From Prevotellaceae bacterium UBA6974 (lineage in GTDB: Bacteria; Bacteroidota; Bacteroidia; Bacteroidales; Bacteroidaceae), in assembly GCA_002450165.1 (NCBI GenBank), contig DJYQ01000046.1, positions 1-14,989 of the forward strand: 14,989 nucleotides of DNA, read 5' to 3'. How positions within the stretch are numbered: the first letter of the stretch is position 1; each line of letters starts with the position of its first letter. Shown here one piece after another: positions 6,886 to 14,949 of the stretch. The notes under the pieces are model-generated. The model made no database searches, had not been told where the DNA came from, and saw only the letters and a program-made list of their open reading frames with translations. Made by a program: the position numbers and the translations under genes.

Positions 6886-7638
6886 ATGTTAAAGATTAGG
6901 AACTTGCATGCCAGTATCAATGGCAAAGAGATATTAAAGGGCGTAAACCTGACTATACAGGATGGTCAGATTCATGCAATCATGGGTACCAACGGTGCGG
7001 GTAAGTCAACACTTAGCAACGTAATTGTGGGAAATCCGCTGTATCGGGTCACACAGGGCGAGATTACGTTCAACGGACAGAACCTGCTGGAGCTTAAGCC
7101 CGACGAGCGTGCCAACATGGGTATATTCATGTCATTCCAGCAACCTGTCGAGATTCCGGGTGTCAGCATGACAAACTTCATGAGGGCTGCCGTAAATGCA
7201 CGCTACAAGGCTCAGGGACGCGAACAGCTCAGTGCCGGTGATTTTCTGAAGCTCATGCGCGAGAAACGCAAGATTGTAGAACTGGACACCAAGCTTACAA
7301 GCCGTTCTGTCAACGAAGGCTTTTCGGGCGGTGAGAAGAAACGCAACGAGATTTTCCAGATGGCTATGCTGGAACCTGAGTTCTGCATTCTGGACGAGAC
7401 AGACTCGGGCCTTGACGTAGATGCCCTGCGCATTGTGGCAGAAGGCTTCAACAAGTTGCGTAAACCCAATACAAGCGCCATGGTAATCACACACTATGTA
7501 CGTTTGCTGGATTACCTTAAACCTGATGTGGTAAGTGTCATGATTGACGGCCGTATCGTCAAGACCGGCGATGCTACACTGGCAGAAATGATAGAACACA
7601 GGGGATTCGACTGGATTAAGGAAGAGGTTGGATTATGA
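6886..7638 (+). CDS. sufC: Fe-S assembly ATPase SufC
   Basis: SufC is the ABC-type ATPase that binds SufB and SufD and drives the conformational change of the scaffold; it has no membrane domain. With the ATG at 6886 the protein has 250 residues and begins MLKIRNLHASINGKEIL, the usual family N-terminus. An in-frame TTG at 6877 would add three residues and overlap sufB, but I reject it as atypical. Motifs: Walker A GTNGAGKST (34-42), Q-loop SFQQPVEIPGVS, signature SGGEKKR (147-153), Walker B FCILDETDSGLD with Asp170-Glu171, and the H-loop VITHY. The start lies one base after the sufB stop, and the stop overlaps the sufD start as ATGA, so translation of the three scaffold genes is probably coupled. 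Confidence 0.97.
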   Translation: MLKIRNLHASINGKEILKGVNLTIQDGQIHAIMGTNGAGKSTLSNVIVGNPLYRVTQGEITFNGQNLLELKPDERANMGIFMSFQQPVEIPGVSMTNFMRAAVNARYKAQGREQLSAGDFLKLMREKRKIVELDTKLTSRSVNEGFSGGEKKRNEIFQMAMLEPEFCILDETDSGLDVDALRIVAEGFNKLRKPNTSAMVITHYVRLLDYLKPDVVSVMIDGRIVKTGDATLAEMIEHRGFDWIKEEVGL

Positions 7639-8852
7639 GCGGTACCAAGCAATATACTGACTTCTACGACAATGTCAGGGACACCCTGTTTGCGCGTTCG
7701 TGCGACGTGATGAACGCCCAGCGCCAGGCAGCATTGGACAGATTCAGATGGCTGGGGTTCCCTGACAGAAAGTCCGAACGGTACAAATATACCGATGTCG
7801 GGCTTGATTTCGAACCCGACTATGGCATAGCGCTGACTGCGCTGACAGATGAACTGCCCAGCCACTGCTATCGAATAGGCAGTGCGCCTGTTGATGTTAC
7901 ACCTTACTATAACACAATTGCCGACCATAATGATGCAGTCGTGTGTCTGAATACAATGCTCAGCGTGGATACCCTGCTGGTACATATACCCCGCAACACA
8001 CGTCCCCAGCATCCCATACAAATCAGCAATATACTAAAGGGTACTAATGATACCATGGTTAACCGCCGTCTGCTTATTATTCTGGACGAAGGTGCCCAGG
8101 CAGACATAATCATTACCGACCGCGCGGTTAACGACAGCAGATTCCTGACAAATCAGGTTATCGAGGCCTTTGCCGGTGAAAACAGTAACCTTAACATCTA
8201 CGAGATTGAGGAAACACATCTTCTTTGCACAAGGTACAGCAACATATATATTCACCAGGACCGCAACGCAAGTGTCAGACATACCTCGCTTAGCCTCTTT
8301 AACGGCCATACCCGCAATACTTGTACCGTCCGGCTGGCTGGCGAAGGTGCGGAAGTTAGTCTGAACGGCTGTGTAATTGCCGACAAGATGCAGCATGTGG
8401 ATAATAATACGCGTATAGAACATCTGGTTCCGCATTGCACATCAAACGAACTGTACAAGTACATTCTGGACGACAGTGCCGTAGGTGCATTTGCCGGTAT
8501 TGTGTATGTTAGTGAAGGTGCACAGAAGACCTCCTCGTCCATGACAAATGCCAACCTGTGCGCAACCGATTCGGCACGCATGTACACCCAGCCTATGCTG
8601 GAGATATATGCCGATGACGTCAAGTGTTCGCATGGCAGTACCGTAGGACAGTTGGGCGATGATGCCCTGTTCTATATGATGCAGAGAGGAATAGGTATTG
8701 ACGAGGCGCGACTGTTACTGAAATCAGCATTCATAACCGAAGTTATCGAAACCATTCCGCTCCAGCCGCTCCGTGACCGCCTGCATTTCCAGGTTGACAA
8801 ACGACTGCGCGGTGAACTGAGCAAGTGCGAGGGATGTAAACTGTGTAAGTAA
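7635..8852 (+). CDS. sufD: Fe-S cluster assembly protein SufD
   Basis: SufD is the SufB paralogue that completes the SufBC2D complex and is linked to iron entry and cluster assembly. The 405-residue protein has a diverged N-terminal helical region (RFRWLGFPDRKSERYKYTD, about 36-54), a beta-helix middle and the conserved C-terminal block DDVKCSHGSTVGQL. His333 in this block is my equivalent of the important E. coli His360. LFYMMQRGI follows. The last residues form a CxxCxxC cluster (Cys398, Cys401, Cys404) ending CEGCKLCK, which E. coli SufD lacks as I recall it. The gene starts in a 4-base ATGA overlap with sufC and ends 12 bases before sufS. Confidence 0.94.
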   Translation: MSGTKQYTDFYDNVRDTLFARSCDVMNAQRQAALDRFRWLGFPDRKSERYKYTDVGLDFEPDYGIALTALTDELPSHCYRIGSAPVDVTPYYNTIADHNDAVVCLNTMLSVDTLLVHIPRNTRPQHPIQISNILKGTNDTMVNRRLLIILDEGAQADIIITDRAVNDSRFLTNQVIEAFAGENSNLNIYEIEETHLLCTRYSNIYIHQDRNASVRHTSLSLFNGHTRNTCTVRLAGEGAEVSLNGCVIADKMQHVDNNTRIEHLVPHCTSNELYKYILDDSAVGAFAGIVYVSEGAQKTSSSMTNANLCATDSARMYTQPMLEIYADDVKCSHGSTVGQLGDDALFYMMQRGIGIDEARLLLKSAFITEVIETIPLQPLRDRLHFQVDKRLRGELSKCEGCKLCK

Positions 8853-8864
8853 CAATATACTGCA

Positions 8865-10082
8865 ATGTACGATATAAATAGGGTACGTAAGGATTTTCCC
8901 ATCCTGAGCAAGGTCATTTACGATAAATATCCGCTGGTTTATCTGGATAATGCCGCAACCACGCAGAAACCGCGCTGTGTGGTTGATGCGATGACTGATG
9001 AATATTTCAACGTAAATGCCAATGTCCATCGCGGCGTGCATTTTCTTAGCCAGCAGGCTACGGACCTGCACGAGTCAAGCCGTGAAACCGTACGCAGGTT
9101 TATAAATGCAGGCAAGACAAGCGAAATTATATTTACACGCGGTACTACCGAAAGCATAAACCTGGTAGCAACGTGCTTTGCTGATGCCTTTATGAAGGCA
9201 GGCGACGAAGTTATCGTGAGCGAGATGGAGCACCACAGTAATATCGTCTCGTGGCAAATTGCAGCACAGCGCACAGGTATTGTGCTGCGGGTGATTCCTA
9301 TCAGCGATGACGGGGTTCTGGATATGGAAGGCTACAAGTCTCTGTTTAACGAACGTACCAGAATTGTCAGTTGCACGCACGTCAGCAACGTTCTGGGAAC
9401 CATCAACCCAGTCAGGGAAATAATACGCATTGCACACGAACACGGTGTTCCAACATTGATAGACGGGGCACAGAGTACACCCCATTTCGCTGTGGACGTC
9501 CGGGATATGGATTGTGACTTCTATGCATTCAGTGGCCACAAGATATACGGACCTACTGGAGTAGGAGTCCTGTATGGCAAGGAGCGGTGGCTTGAGAAAA
9601 TGCCTCCTTACATGGGTGGCGGCGATATGATCAAGACGGTGTCGTTCAACGGGACAACCTTCAACGACCTTCCGTACAAATTCGAGGCAGGTACACCTGA
9701 CTATATTGCAACAACAGGACTTGCAAAGGCCCTGGATTATGTATCATCCATAGGTATAGACAATATATACAGGTATGAGCAGGAGCTGACGCAATATGCT
9801 ATTTCTCAGATGCTTGAAATCGATGAAATGGTAATTTTCGGTCCCAGGACTAACCATGATGCAGTAATATCATTCCAGGTTGGAAATATTCATCACCTGG
9901 ATATGGGAACCCTGCTGGACAGATTGGGCATTGCCGTCAGAACAGGTCATCATTGTGCCGAACCCCTGATGCGGCGCCTGGGTATCGAAGGAACATGCAG
10001 GGCAAGTTTCGCCCTATACAATACTACAGATGACGTAGATGCCCTTGTAAACGGGATACAACGCATCAGAAAAATGTTCTGA
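8865..10082 (+). CDS. sufS: Cysteine desulfurase SufS
   Basis: SufS is a PLP-dependent enzyme of aminotransferase class V that takes sulfur from L-cysteine as a persulfide, releasing alanine, and feeds SufB. The 405-residue protein matches the E. coli length (406). The PLP lysine is Lys226 in SGHKIYGPTG and the persulfide-forming cysteine is Cys364 in RTGHHCAEPLM, the same numbers as in E. coli SufS. YLDNAATTQKP (about 26-36), EMEHHSN and DGAQS are also present. The short RTGHHCAEP loop marks a group II (SufS-type) desulfurase, which normally needs a SufE or SufU partner; neither is in this window. It ends the operon, one base from the stop codon of the convergent lipoprotein gene, with no obvious terminator between them. 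Confidence 0.97.
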   Translation: MYDINRVRKDFPILSKVIYDKYPLVYLDNAATTQKPRCVVDAMTDEYFNVNANVHRGVHFLSQQATDLHESSRETVRRFINAGKTSEIIFTRGTTESINLVATCFADAFMKAGDEVIVSEMEHHSNIVSWQIAAQRTGIVLRVIPISDDGVLDMEGYKSLFNERTRIVSCTHVSNVLGTINPVREIIRIAHEHGVPTLIDGAQSTPHFAVDVRDMDCDFYAFSGHKIYGPTGVGVLYGKERWLEKMPPYMGGGDMIKTVSFNGTTFNDLPYKFEAGTPDYIATTGLAKALDYVSSIGIDNIYRYEQELTQYAISQMLEIDEMVIFGPRTNHDAVISFQVGNIHHLDMGTLLDRLGIAVRTGHHCAEPLMRRLGIEGTCRASFALYNTTDDVDALVNGIQRIRKMF

Positions 10083-10083
10083 C

Positions 10084-10929
10084 CTACTTACATAACAGGA
10101 TGCATATACGGTCTTGAAAACTACGCCCTGCACCTGACGTTGATACTCCCTGGTTTATTATGGAAAAGCACATATTGTGACCGTTGCGTGCACGATAGTA
10201 TCCTGCCAATGATACTATGCCTGTTACCGTTCCCGTCTTGGCATGTACATTTCCTTCTGCAGCAGTACCTCTCATACGCTTCCTGAGCGTACCGTCAACA
10301 CCGGCAATAGGAAGGGCTGGATATAGTTTTTTATAGATTTCATCGTTATTATATGCATATACCAACGCCTTAACCAAAGCACGTGGCGTTACATAGTTAT
10401 ACAACGAAAGACCACTGCCATCAGCTATTTTGCATTGCATGGTATCAACACCTGCTGCAACCAGCATATTGTTAATGCAAGCAACAGAACCTGACCGTGT
10501 ATATGGCTTAGACAGTTCATTGAATATACCTTCGGCCATCAGATTGTCACTATTCTTCATCATAGGAACAATTGCACCGGCAACAGTATATTGCTGTGAC
10601 GCTTTCCACGGAATTGCATTTGTCTCGGCATCATCCCAGCACCATCCCCATCCTCTGCTGTCAACCTGCGGCGTATATATGTATCCCTGACCAAGATACT
10701 TTAGCGACGTAATTGCAGTCAGTACCTTCATGCACGAGGCAGGCCGCATACGCTGGTCAGCATTGTATTCATAAACAACCTTTTTCTTATCCAAATCATA
10801 CACACATATACCCACAAGACTAGTATTTGAAATATTGCCTCTGCACAGTTTGTTTACTGCACCGTACCGTGAAGACGAACACGATACAAGCACTACAGCC
10901 GACAACATAATTATTAGTTTACGCATCAT
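10084..10929 (-). CDS. dacB: Compact PBP4-type D-Ala-D-Ala carboxypeptidase lipoprotein (peptidase S13)
   Basis: This 281-residue serine peptidase carries the penicillin-binding triad: SxxK as SCMK (65-68), SxN as SDN (127-129) and KTG (231-233). It should trim or cleave D-Ala-containing peptidoglycan peptides outside the cytoplasmic membrane. Residues 1-17 form a lipoprotein signal with lipobox LVSC and lipidated Cys17, followed by SSS. PBP4 proteins usually run to about 450-480 residues because a large insert lies between SxxK and SxN; here that gap is only about 60 residues. A remnant, GWGWCWDDAE (93-102), survives, suggesting in-frame internal loss rather than a frameshift, since one frame spans the whole gene. 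Ten cysteines is high for an exported protein. Two ATG codons open the gene (10929 or 10926); I cannot choose between them. Confidence 0.85.
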   Translation of the reverse strand: MMRKLIIMLSAVVLVSCSSSRYGAVNKLCRGNISNTSLVGICVYDLDKKKVVYEYNADQRMRPASCMKVLTAITSLKYLGQGYIYTPQVDSRGWGWCWDDAETNAIPWKASQQYTVAGAIVPMMKNSDNLMAEGIFNELSKPYTRSGSVACINNMLVAAGVDTMQCKIADGSGLSLYNYVTPRALVKALVYAYNNDEIYKKLYPALPIAGVDGTLRKRMRGTAAEGNVHAKTGTVTGIVSLAGYYRARNGHNMCFSIINQGVSTSGAGRSFQDRICILLCK

Positions 10930-10948
10930 AAAAAATTGTTTTTATGTG

Positions 10949-10956
10949 CAAAAGTA
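10949..10956 (-). promoter_or_regulatory. Candidate -7 promoter box for the PBP4-type lipoprotein gene
   Basis: Read on the minus strand this is TACTTTTG, an exact TAnnTTTG match, 20 to 27 bases upstream of the first ATG. Transcription would begin near 10943, leaving a leader of about a dozen bases. No clear TTTG -33 element lies 19-20 bases upstream; that area is a T-rich run. It faces the nadB promoter box about 42 bases away. Confidence 0.4.
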
Positions 10957-10998
10957 TAAAAAAATATACATGCAGGACATATCTTGCCACTTTTTTGG

Positions 10999-11006
10999 TA
11001 TCTTTG
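10999..11006 (+). promoter_or_regulatory. Candidate -7 promoter box for the nadB operon
   Basis: TATCTTTG matches TAnnTTTG exactly and is followed by TGC. Transcription would start near 11012, giving a leader of about 53 bases before the nadB ATG. The -33 region has no good TTTG at the expected spacing, so only the -7 half supports this call. Confidence 0.45.
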
Positions 11007-11013
11007 TGCGCGA

Positions 11014-11033
11014 ATTGATTTTTTAAAATCAAT
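11014..11033. promoter_or_regulatory. Perfect AT-rich palindrome at the predicted nadB transcript start
   Basis: The 20 bases run ATTGATTTT-TT-AAAATCAAT and are a perfect inverted repeat. They lie 8 bases after the nadB -7 box and 32 bases before the nadB ATG. As DNA this has the size and position of an operator; as RNA it would be a weak A-U hairpin. The regulator, if any, cannot be named from the sequence. Confidence 0.4.
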
Positions 11034-11065
11034 GGAATCGGTAACAAGTAAATAAAAAACTGGTC

Positions 11066-12652
11066 ATGATAAAAAAGTACGATTTTCTGATAATAGGTGG
11101 TGGTGTAGCCGGTATGAGCTATGCACTGAAGGTCAGTAAAAGCGGCAAGGGACGCATAGCACTTGTCTGCAAAACCACCCTGGACGAAGCTAATACAGCC
11201 AAGGCACAGGGAGGTATAGCATCAGTAACTGACCTGATGGTGGATAATTTTGAAAAACATATTCAGGATACAATCATTGCGGGTGATTATATTTCCGACC
11301 CCGAGGCAGTCGAACAGGTAGTAAAGGGAGGTCCAGCCGGAATAAGGGACCTTCTCTCATGGGGAGTTAATTTCGACAAGAAGGATAACGGCGAGTTTGA
11401 CCTTCACCGCGAGGGTGGACATAGCGAATTCCGCATACTACATCATGCAGATGATACCGGTTTTGAAATTCAGCGAGGCCTGATGGAAGCCGTGCGCAAG
11501 GATCCAAATATCGAAGTGTTGGAAAATCACTTTGCCGTTGAGATAATCACACAACATCATTTGGGAATACGTGTGACACGCCGCAATACGGACATCGAGT
11601 GTTTCGGTGCATATATACTGAATCCAGAAACAGCAAAGATTGACACCTATCTCTCACGCGTCACACTTATTGCTACCGGAGGAACCGGAGCAGTATATGC
11701 AACAACCACCAATCCCAACATAGCAACGGGTGACGGTATTGCCATGGTGTACCGTGCAAAAGGCAAGGTCAGGGATATGGAATTTGTACAGTTCCACCCC
11801 ACAGCACTATACAATCCGGCTGAACGCCATCCGGCATACCTCATAACAGAAGCCATGCGAGGATACGGAGGTATCCTGCGACTGCCTGACGGAAAGGAAT
11901 TCATGCAAAAGTACGATGATCGTCTTTCCCTTGCCCCACGCGACATTGTGGCACGCGCCATAGACAACGAGATGAAGATACATGGTCTTGAGCATGTCTG
12001 TCTGGATGTTACACACAAGGATCCCGAGGAAACAAAACACCATTTCCCAAACATATATGCCAAGTGCCTGAGTATCGGAATAGACATCACAAAACAATAC
12101 ATTCCCGTTGCACCATGTGCCCATTATATGTGCGGTGGAATCAAGGTTGACCTAAATGCCCAATCCAGTATCAGACGCCTATATGCAGTAGGCGAGTGTT
12201 CATGCACAGGTCTGCACGGTGGTAACAGACTTGCAAGCAATTCGCTTATAGAAGCTGTGGTTTATGCCGATGCAGCAGCCAGACATTCGGTTGCCGAAAT
12301 TGACAATTATACCTTTAACGAAAAAATACCGGAGTGGAATGACAATGGCACAATGTCCAACGAGGAAAAGGTACTCATTGCCCAAGATGCACGCGAGGTA
12401 AACCAGATAATGTCCACATACGTAGGCATAGTACGCAGCGACCTGCGTCTGCACCGTGCATGGGAGCGCCTGGATCTGCTGTACGAAGAGACCGAACACC
12501 TGTTCAAACGCGTCAAGCCCACAAAGGATATATGCGAACTGCGCAATATGATTAACGTAGGTTATCTCATAACACGTCAGGCACTGGAACGAAAGGAAAG
12601 TCGGGGTCTGCACTATACCATAGACTATCCCAAACACGCACTTGACAAGTGA
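11066..12652 (+). CDS. nadB: L-aspartate oxidase
   Basis: NadB oxidises L-aspartate to iminoaspartate with FAD, the first step of de novo NAD synthesis; NadA then makes quinolinate. The 528-residue protein (540 in E. coli) starts with the FAD-binding fold IIGGGVAG (9-16). It has TAKAQGGIAS, LHREGGHS (113-120, with the Glu aligned to E. coli Glu121), EFVQFHPTAL, LAPRDIVARAID (Arg292) and the FAD-site block GECSCTGLHGGNRLASNSLIE, then the C-terminal three-helix domain. The REGGHS and HPTAL motifs also fit the related fumarate reductase flavoproteins, but length, the TAKAQGGIA segment and the lack of a partner iron-sulfur gene favour NadB. nadA and nadC are not in the window. Its stop overlaps the trkH start as GTGA. 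Confidence 0.95.
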   Translation: MIKKYDFLIIGGGVAGMSYALKVSKSGKGRIALVCKTTLDEANTAKAQGGIASVTDLMVDNFEKHIQDTIIAGDYISDPEAVEQVVKGGPAGIRDLLSWGVNFDKKDNGEFDLHREGGHSEFRILHHADDTGFEIQRGLMEAVRKDPNIEVLENHFAVEIITQHHLGIRVTRRNTDIECFGAYILNPETAKIDTYLSRVTLIATGGTGAVYATTTNPNIATGDGIAMVYRAKGKVRDMEFVQFHPTALYNPAERHPAYLITEAMRGYGGILRLPDGKEFMQKYDDRLSLAPRDIVARAIDNEMKIHGLEHVCLDVTHKDPEETKHHFPNIYAKCLSIGIDITKQYIPVAPCAHYMCGGIKVDLNAQSSIRRLYAVGECSCTGLHGGNRLASNSLIEAVVYADAAARHSVAEIDNYTFNEKIPEWNDNGTMSNEEKVLIAQDAREVNQIMSTYVGIVRSDLRLHRAWERLDLLYEETEHLFKRVKPTKDICELRNMINVGYLITRQALERKESRGLHYTIDYPKHALDK

Positions 12653-14121
12653 AGAAGAGTATTTTCGGCATATTGCTCTGCATGGAAGGAGTATTCCTGC
12701 TCCTTACAATGTTTGTCAGTCTTATCTACGAAGAACATGACTGGTGGGCATATCTCCTTTCAGCATCCATCAGTTTTGTCATCGGAAGGATATGCATCCG
12801 TCTTAGTAAGATGGACAAGGACAACAAGCGTTTCACACGCGCCGATTCGTTTTTGATAGTAACCCTTTCCTGGGTGATATTTTCGGTGATAGGCATGATA
12901 CCATTTATTCTGATACAGAAAATGGATATAGCAAGTGCCTTTTTCGAGACAATGTCCGGTTTTACCACCACGGGAGCCACAGTCATAACAGATATAGACT
13001 CCATGACCCATGCCCTGCGATTCTGGCGCTCGCTTACACAGTGGATTGGAGGACTGGGAATTGTTGTTTTCTCGTTTGCACTTATACCCGTAAGTGAAAT
13101 GAAAAACAACAACATATTCTCAGCCGAGGTAACCGGTATAGGACTGGACAAGATAAGACCTAAAATAGGCTCAACGGCAAGGCGACTGCTAATCATATAC
13201 CTGGTACTTACCCTAATCTGTACAGGATTGTATTACCTGGGACCAATGAATATATACGATGCCGTCTGTCATTCCCTTTCAACAATAGCCACAGGCGGAT
13301 TCAGCACCCATTCGCAAAGCATAGCATATTTCCATTCCACGTACATCGAATACGTATGCGCAATATTCATGGTATTGTCAAGCATAAACTTTTCCCTTTT
13401 CTATTATGCAAGCATGAGAAAATGGTATGTACTGAAACAAAACGAGGAAGTAAAGGTATTTCTGAGCGTAGTCCTATGCATGACAGCATTTTTCTTTGTA
13501 CTTTTCACCTTCTCACACTCAAACAAGGATATGTCTGTCCTTCCGTTAGGCTTTGAAGAAACCTTGCGTACATCATTCTTCCATGTTGCCACGGTTATAA
13601 GCAGCACAGGATTCTCGGCACAGAAGTTTGACTATGTTGCATGGGGAGACCAATATTGGATGCCCACGGTAGTCATCATGGCAGTAGGAGCATGTGCAGG
13701 CAGTACTGCAGGAGGCATGAAGATGATACGCGCAATAATCTGTACCAAGAGCGTACGAAACGAATTCATACGCCAACTTCATCCCAATGCCGTACTTGGG
13801 ATAAGGATAAACGGAAGCATAATACCCGAAAGCAGAATAAAACACTCACTCGGTTTTCTGTTTCTCTATATCTCGATGGTTGTTATCGGAATGACCATAC
13901 TAACTTACATAGGATTGGATGCAGACACAGGACTGGGAGCATGTATCAGTTCACTCTCCAACGTAGGTCCGGGTACGGGAAGATGCGGACCGGCAGGAAC
14001 ATTTGCCAGTGTACCGGCATTGGGAAAATGGCTGTTGTCATTCTACATGCTGGTAGGCCGTCTGGAGATATATACCGTGTTGTTTCTTTTTATGCCAATA
14101 TTCTTCAAAGGAACCAAATAA
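12649..14121 (+). CDS. trkH: Trk-type potassium uptake pore protein TrkH
   Basis: TrkH is the membrane pore of the Trk potassium uptake system and is gated by the nucleotide-binding TrkA ring. The 490-residue protein (483 in E. coli) shows the four membrane-pore-membrane repeats of the superfamily, with filter glycines at Gly109 (SGFTTTGATV), Gly216 (TIATGGFST), Gly321 (VISSTGFSA) and Gly440 (SNVGPGTG). The start is a GTG inside the nadB stop (GTGA overlap), giving MKKSIFGILLCMEGVFLLL as the first membrane helix. The next in-frame ATG falls inside that helix, so GTG is preferred. No trkA is in the window, so the gating partner must be encoded elsewhere. Confidence 0.95.
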   Translation: MKKSIFGILLCMEGVFLLLTMFVSLIYEEHDWWAYLLSASISFVIGRICIRLSKMDKDNKRFTRADSFLIVTLSWVIFSVIGMIPFILIQKMDIASAFFETMSGFTTTGATVITDIDSMTHALRFWRSLTQWIGGLGIVVFSFALIPVSEMKNNNIFSAEVTGIGLDKIRPKIGSTARRLLIIYLVLTLICTGLYYLGPMNIYDAVCHSLSTIATGGFSTHSQSIAYFHSTYIEYVCAIFMVLSSINFSLFYYASMRKWYVLKQNEEVKVFLSVVLCMTAFFFVLFTFSHSNKDMSVLPLGFEETLRTSFFHVATVISSTGFSAQKFDYVAWGDQYWMPTVVIMAVGACAGSTAGGMKMIRAIICTKSVRNEFIRQLHPNAVLGIRINGSIIPESRIKHSLGFLFLYISMVVIGMTILTYIGLDADTGLGACISSLSNVGPGTGRCGPAGTFASVPALGKWLLSFYMLVGRLEIYTVLFLFMPIFFKGTK

Positions 14122-14124
14122 GCA

Positions 14125-14949
14125 ATGGATACAGCATATAGCCAATATGAAAACAATAAAAGCAGCAGAGTTATAGGATTGACCTATACCTCTCCTATCT
14201 TCGGTCCAGTACACAGTCGCAGACTTGGTATATCACTGGGTATTAATCTGCTTCCCGATGACGGCAAGTGGTGTAATTTCGACTGTATATATTGCGAATG
14301 CGGATTAAACAGATTCAAACGGGCAAGAAATCCACTTCCCTCAGCACAGCAAGTTGTTGATGCACTGGTATCGAAGTTGCAGGAAATGAAGTCTGCAGGA
14401 ATCATACCCAATGTACTCACCTTCGCCGGCAACGGCGAACCCACCATGCATCCGGATTTTCCCACAATTTCGCAAATGGTAATTTCCGTACGCAACCAAT
14501 ACTGTCCTGATGCCAAGGTAAGCATACTTTCAAACTCTACACTTGTACACCGTGACGACGTACGCGAAGCACTGATGCAGTTTGACAACAATATTCTGAA
14601 ATTAGATACAGTCGATACCGAATATATTAACCGGGTAAATAAACCTGCGGGCAAGTATGATTTGGACAGGGTGGTTGAAAACCTGTGCAAGTTCAACGGC
14701 AATCTAATTATCCAGACAATGTTTATGAAAGGCGTTGACGAAAACAAAGTCAGCGTTGACAATACCGGTGACAGATTTGTAGAACCATATATACAAACAC
14801 TGAAGCTTATAAATCCAAAAAAAGTAATGATATATACCATTGACCGCAATACACCTGTTGATACACTGGAAAAAGCAAGCAAGGAAGAATTGGATTCCAT
14901 TGCCGCCAAAATACGCAAAGAAGGCATAGAGGTAAGCGTTTCATACTAA
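14125..14949 (+). CDS. Radical SAM protein, COG0731-like
   Basis: The 274-residue protein carries the CxxxCxxC cluster-binding motif as CNFDCIYC (Cys50, Cys54, Cys57), which holds a [4Fe-4S] cluster that cleaves S-adenosylmethionine. It also has the SAM-binding segment GNGEPT (102-107). The N-terminal GPVHSRRLGISLGINLLP (27-44) is typical of the COG0731 group of radical SAM proteins, some of which are wyosine-type tRNA-modifying enzymes in archaea; bacterial members mostly lack a known substrate, so I give no gene symbol. It is a single-domain protein without a recognisable C-terminal extension. It starts three bases after the trkH stop and is probably co-transcribed with nadB and trkH. The stop codon TAA shares its last two bases with the start of the 7-bp repeat array. 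Confidence 0.85.
   Translation: MDTAYSQYENNKSSRVIGLTYTSPIFGPVHSRRLGISLGINLLPDDGKWCNFDCIYCECGLNRFKRARNPLPSAQQVVDALVSKLQEMKSAGIIPNVLTFAGNGEPTMHPDFPTISQMVISVRNQYCPDAKVSILSNSTLVHRDDVREALMQFDNNILKLDTVDTEYINRVNKPAGKYDLDRVVENLCKFNGNLIIQTMFMKGVDENKVSVDNTGDRFVEPYIQTLKLINPKKVMIYTIDRNTPVDTLEKASKEELDSIAAKIRKEGIEVSVSY

Noticed and set aside
10066..10082. Hairpin TCAGAA/TTCTGA at the end of sufS as a terminator
   Set aside because: The 6-bp A-T rich stem is weak and is not followed by a T-run on either strand.
10835..11026. Plus-strand 63-codon frame across the start of the lipoprotein gene
   Set aside because: It is mostly antisense to a gene with a clear signal peptide and ends in promoter DNA; no features support it.
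13641..14141. Plus-strand 166-codon frame inside trkH in another frame
   Set aside because: It overlaps the conserved third and fourth pore repeats of TrkH, and its content is basic, hydrophilic and unlike any family I know.
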